A stretch of DNA of 64,000 bases. Source: Planctomycetota bacterium. GTDB lineage: Bacteria > Planctomycetota > B15-G4. The stretch lies in the NCBI GenBank assembly GCA_020638905.1, contig JACKHP010000006.1:142989-206988 (forward strand), given 5' to 3'. Shown here one piece after another: positions 61,535-64,000 of this stretch (position 1 is the stretch's first letter; each line of letters opens with the position of its first letter). Position numbers and translations under genes: made by a program. Under the pieces are notes generated by a model. That model saw only the letters and a list, made by a program, of their open reading frames with translations, was not told where the DNA came from and did not search any database.

Positions 61535-63463
61535 GTGACCCGCAACGGCCTCCTCGTGATCGCGCTGCTCGCCGTGCTCGGCGCCGTGGGCGCGGCGCTG
61601 CTCCTGCTGCGCGAACCGGCCGACGGCGGCGAGCGGCCCGGCGTCGAGCGCACGGCCGACGAGGCCGCCGACGGCCAGGCGATGGAGCTCGTCCCCACGA
61701 CCCGCGAACGCGGCATGGACCTCGACACGTCGCCGCGCGAGGGCGAGGCACGTCCGATGCTGCAGGACAGCCAACTGCCGGCACGCATCCGGGGCGAGGT
61801 CGTCGACCGCAGCGGACACGGCATCGAGGGCGCGGCCGTCGCACTCCTCGGCGTCGACGACATGGGACTGGCCAAGAGCTACGTCGCCACCGACCTGCGC
61901 GCGGACTGCGAGCCCGACGGACGCTTCGACCTGGTCGGCGTGCCGGCCGACACGCTCGTCGTGGCCGAGGCGCGTGCGCCGGGCTTCGCACCCGCGACGA
62001 GCGCGCCCTTCCGCGTGCCGCCGGCCGGCAACCGCGACCTCGGACGGCTCGTGCTCGACCCCGGGACGAAGCTCACCGGCCGCGTGACCGACATGGCCAA
62101 GGCGCCGCTCGAAGGCGCCGTCGTGCGCGTCGACGAGATGGGCCGCACCGACGCCGCCGGCGATCCGCTGCCCGTGGCCTCGGCCGTGACCGACGCCGAG
62201 GGACGCTACGAGGTCGAGGGCCTGGCCACGCGCCAGTACGGGCTCGCGGTGACGCACGAGGGCTACTCCGAGGTCGACCTCGTGCTCTCGTTCGTCCTCG
62301 GCCGCAGCGACGTCTGGGTGCAGGACGTCGAGATGGAGACCGCCGACTCCGTGCTCGGAGGCGTCGTGCTCTCGTCCGACGACATGCCCGTGGCCGGACT
62401 CGAGCTGCGCGTGTTGCGCCGCCGCCCCACCGGCGCCAGCTACTTCACCGCCACGACGGTCACCGGCGACGACGGCACGTTCCTGTTCCCCAGCGTCTCG
62501 GCCGGACGCTACGAGCTCGAGCTGCGCTCGCCGCTCTACTACCTCGCCACGCCCGAGAAGCTCGAGGCCGGCTTCACCGACCATCGCGTGCGCGTGCATC
62601 CCGCGCTCACCGTGCTCGGACGCATGATCACCGAGACGGCGACGCCCTTGCCGCGCCGCTTCGAGGTCACCGCGCGCCCCGACGGACGCACCGGCGCCGC
62701 GCTGCTCGACGCCGCGACGCGCGTGCGCCAGATCGAGAACGCCGACCCGCCGGGCACGTTCCGCTTCGACGGACTGCGCCCCGGCACGTACCAGTTCACC
62801 GTGGCCGCGCCGGGCTTCGCGGTGACCACGAGCCAGGACGTCGAGCTCGGCACGGCCGTGCCCGAGGTCGAGGTCGTGATCCCGCTGCTGGCCGGCGGCT
62901 TCGTCGTCGGTCGCGTCGATCCGCCGCCCGAGTCGTCGGCGCGCGTCGAGTTGCGCGAGGCGAGCTGGGATCCGTCGCTGCCGCTCGAGCACGCCTTCCC
63001 CACCGCGCCGCTGCCGGGGCTCGTCGCCAAGGTCGCGAACGACGGCACGTTCCGCATCGCGCACGTGCCCGAGGGCGCGTACGTCCTCTCGCTGCGCGCC
63101 GAGGGACTGCCGGCGCTGCACGTGCGCGACGTCGCGGTGGTCGAGGGCGGCTCGACCGACGTGGGCGCGCTGCACCTGTTCCACGGCGGCAGCGTGGTCG
63201 GCACGGTGACCGGCACCGACGGACGTCCGCTGGCCGGCGCGCCGGTCACGATCACCGGCGACAGCTACCACGAACGTCTCTCGAGCGATCCCGACGGCGG
63301 CTTCCGCTTCGACGCGGTGCCGCCCGGCAACTACACGATCGTGTCTACGCCGCCCGAGCTGTTCTCGGCGCTGAAATACGAGGCCAGGTCCGAGGTCGAG
63401 GTGCGCGCCGACGTCGAGACGTCCACCGCGCTGCTCATGGGAGAGCGCGTCCGCGACCGCTGA
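61535..63463 (+). CDS. Membrane-anchored protein with carboxypeptidase-regulatory-like (CnaB/transthyretin-like) repeats
   Basis: The 642-residue protein has a single N-terminal membrane segment (about 5-25), then an acidic linker, then several beta-sandwich repeats. Repeat signatures include IRGEVVDRSGHGIEGAAVAL, LTGRVTDMAKAPLEGAVVRV and VVGTVTGTDGRPLAGAPVTI, each followed by G-x-F-x-F/Y and a V-P-x-G-x-Y turn. These are carboxypeptidase-regulatory-like domains. No peptidase domain is attached. It probably has an adhesive or structural role outside the membrane. The start is a GTG with no Shine-Dalgarno, matching the leaderless pattern described for 61523-61528. Confidence 0.8.
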   Translation: MTRNGLLVIALLAVLGAVGAALLLLREPADGGERPGVERTADEAADGQAMELVPTTRERGMDLDTSPREGEARPMLQDSQLPARIRGEVVDRSGHGIEGAAVALLGVDDMGLAKSYVATDLRADCEPDGRFDLVGVPADTLVVAEARAPGFAPATSAPFRVPPAGNRDLGRLVLDPGTKLTGRVTDMAKAPLEGAVVRVDEMGRTDAAGDPLPVASAVTDAEGRYEVEGLATRQYGLAVTHEGYSEVDLVLSFVLGRSDVWVQDVEMETADSVLGGVVLSSDDMPVAGLELRVLRRRPTGASYFTATTVTGDDGTFLFPSVSAGRYELELRSPLYYLATPEKLEAGFTDHRVRVHPALTVLGRMITETATPLPRRFEVTARPDGRTGAALLDAATRVRQIENADPPGTFRFDGLRPGTYQFTVAAPGFAVTTSQDVELGTAVPEVEVVIPLLAGGFVVGRVDPPPESSARVELREASWDPSLPLEHAFPTAPLPGLVAKVANDGTFRIAHVPEGAYVLSLRAEGLPALHVRDVAVVEGGSTDVGALHLFHGGSVVGTVTGTDGRPLAGAPVTITGDSYHERLSSDPDGGFRFDAVPPGNYTIVSTPPELFSALKYEARSEVEVRADVETSTALLMGERVRDR

Positions 63464-63522
63464 CCGTCGGGGGCGATCGGGCGCTCGCGAACGGTCATTC
63501 CGGAACACGGCCGAAGGACCCG

Positions 63523-63555
63523 CGGGCGGCTGCGATCGCCCGTCCCGGCCGCCCG
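63523..63555 (+). terminator. Hairpin downstream of the 61535-63463 gene
   Basis: CGGGCGGC (63523-63530) pairs with GCCGCCCG (63548-63555) around a 17-nt loop, 60 nt after the stop. A second small hairpin, ACGGTC with GACCGT (63566-63580, 3-nt loop), follows. Neither has a T-run. The 223-nt gap 63464-63686 shows nothing else. Confidence 0.35.
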
Positions 63556-63686
63556 TCCCCCGAGAACGGTCCTTGACCGTCGGCGGATCTCGGCTGACCC
63601 TTCACAAGCAGAGGTCGGGGAACTGCAGGTACGGGACCGCGCTTCGACCGGCGCACGCCGTCGCAGCCACCAAGAAGGGGAGAGAG

Positions 63687-64000
63687 ATGGACACGTCGTG
63701 TCGTGCAGTCCGCTTCGGCGCCCTCGTCGTCCTGGTCGGCGCGCTGGGCCATCCCGCGTCGAGCCAGACGGACCTCGCGGGCGGCTCACCGTTCGCTGCC
63801 GCGGGACGCGCGCCGGACAAGGCGCTCCCCGTCGCGACGCTCTCGGGCTTCGTCGCCAACCGGGGCCAGTGGGACGACGAGGTCCTGTTCTTCGCACGCC
63901 AGGGGGCGATCGAGGCGACCCTGACGCGCGACGCGCTCGTGCTCACGCCGCGGCGCGATCCCGAGTGCGACGGACTGCGTCCCGCGCCGCTCGTGCTGCG
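63687..64000 (+). CDS. Secreted DUF7948/SBBP-repeat-type protein, N-terminal part only
   Basis: The frame starts at an ATG with AGGGGAG about 5 nt upstream and runs off the right edge, so 104 residues are visible. A signal peptide (residues 1-27, ending ASSQ) is followed by GFVANRGQWDDEVLFFARQG and TLTRDALVL. This matches the N-terminal DUF7948 domain (typically ENxGQWDxxVxFxAR) that precedes SBBP beta-propeller repeats in large secreted proteins. The repeats themselves would lie outside the window. Confidence 0.75.
   Translation, partial: MDTSCRAVRFGALVVLVGALGHPASSQTDLAGGSPFAAAGRAPDKALPVATLSGFVANRGQWDDEVLFFARQGAIEATLTRDALVLTPRRDPECDGLRPAPLVL

Noticed and set aside
61403..63508. Long upstream extension of the TPR gene
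   Set aside because: The extension is antisense to the repeat protein at 61535-63463. A TTG with a good ribosome site and a lipoprotein signal gives a proper start at 61402.

Overview
The window reads as chromosomal DNA of a very GC-rich bacterium (around 70 percent by eye), most likely a planctomycete. This is inferred from two CRTAC1-type FG-GAP/ASPIC-UnbV proteins, many large secreted or lipobox proteins of unknown role, a MutL/DUF6754 membrane-protein operon, a lone rpmH gene, and heavy use of GTG and TTG starts. No rRNA, CRISPR array or replication origin was seen.

Region 1 (about 312-7812) is a small integrative element in the 3' end of a tRNA-Leu(UAG) gene. A perfect 60-bp direct repeat (344-403 and 7753-7812) brackets it. 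Inside are an orphan DNA cytosine-C5 methyltransferase, a tyrosine recombinase, a 911-residue AAA+ ATPase in visibly lower-GC DNA with a possible 73-residue gene just upstream, and an AbiEi/AbiEii toxin-antitoxin pair. It looks like a compact defence island. The AAA+ gene has no function I recognise.

Region 2 (7956-30299) is mostly ordinary chromosome: a DUF5658-like membrane protein, a 2Fe-2S ferredoxin, an M16 protease lipoprotein, threonine aldolase, a coupled FG-GAP/TPR pair, two tandem paralogous secreted esterases, an RluA pseudouridine synthase starting inside the second esterase gene, rpmH, a YgiQ-type radical SAM protein, a sulfatase-like hydrolase with Thr where the formylglycine Cys/Ser is expected, a family 2 glycosyltransferase, a multi-pass GT-C-like protein and an SGNH hydrolase.

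Region 3 (30445-37832) is an eight-gene, one-direction operon in which most genes overlap by 1-4 nt. It holds two small membrane proteins, a MutL-type ASKHA ATPase, a beta-rich soluble protein, a DUF6754-like protein and three further membrane proteins. No glutamate mutase genes are present, so this looks like an uncharacterised membrane complex built around a MutL ATPase.

Region 4 (37918-51466) has a PIG-L deacetylase coupled to a 1076-residue secreted protein, dxs, and a chain of 4-nt-overlapping genes (HEAT-like protein, DUF2062 protein, coiled-coil membrane protein, polyprenyl diphosphate synthase). pabC, pabB and xerC follow. dxs and the prenyl synthase together serve isoprenoid synthesis.

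Region 5 (51485-64000) has a hybrid histidine kinase, a ClC channel with CBS domains coupled to a methyltransferase, an UnbV-UnbU pair (CRTAC1 protein plus NqrB/RnfD-like membrane protein), a TPR lipoprotein divergent from a carboxypeptidase-regulatory-like protein, and the start of a DUF7948/SBBP-type secreted protein that runs off the end. Throughout, promoters are recognisable mainly by a TAnnnT -10 hexamer, and several genes appear to start at or within a few bases of the transcription start.
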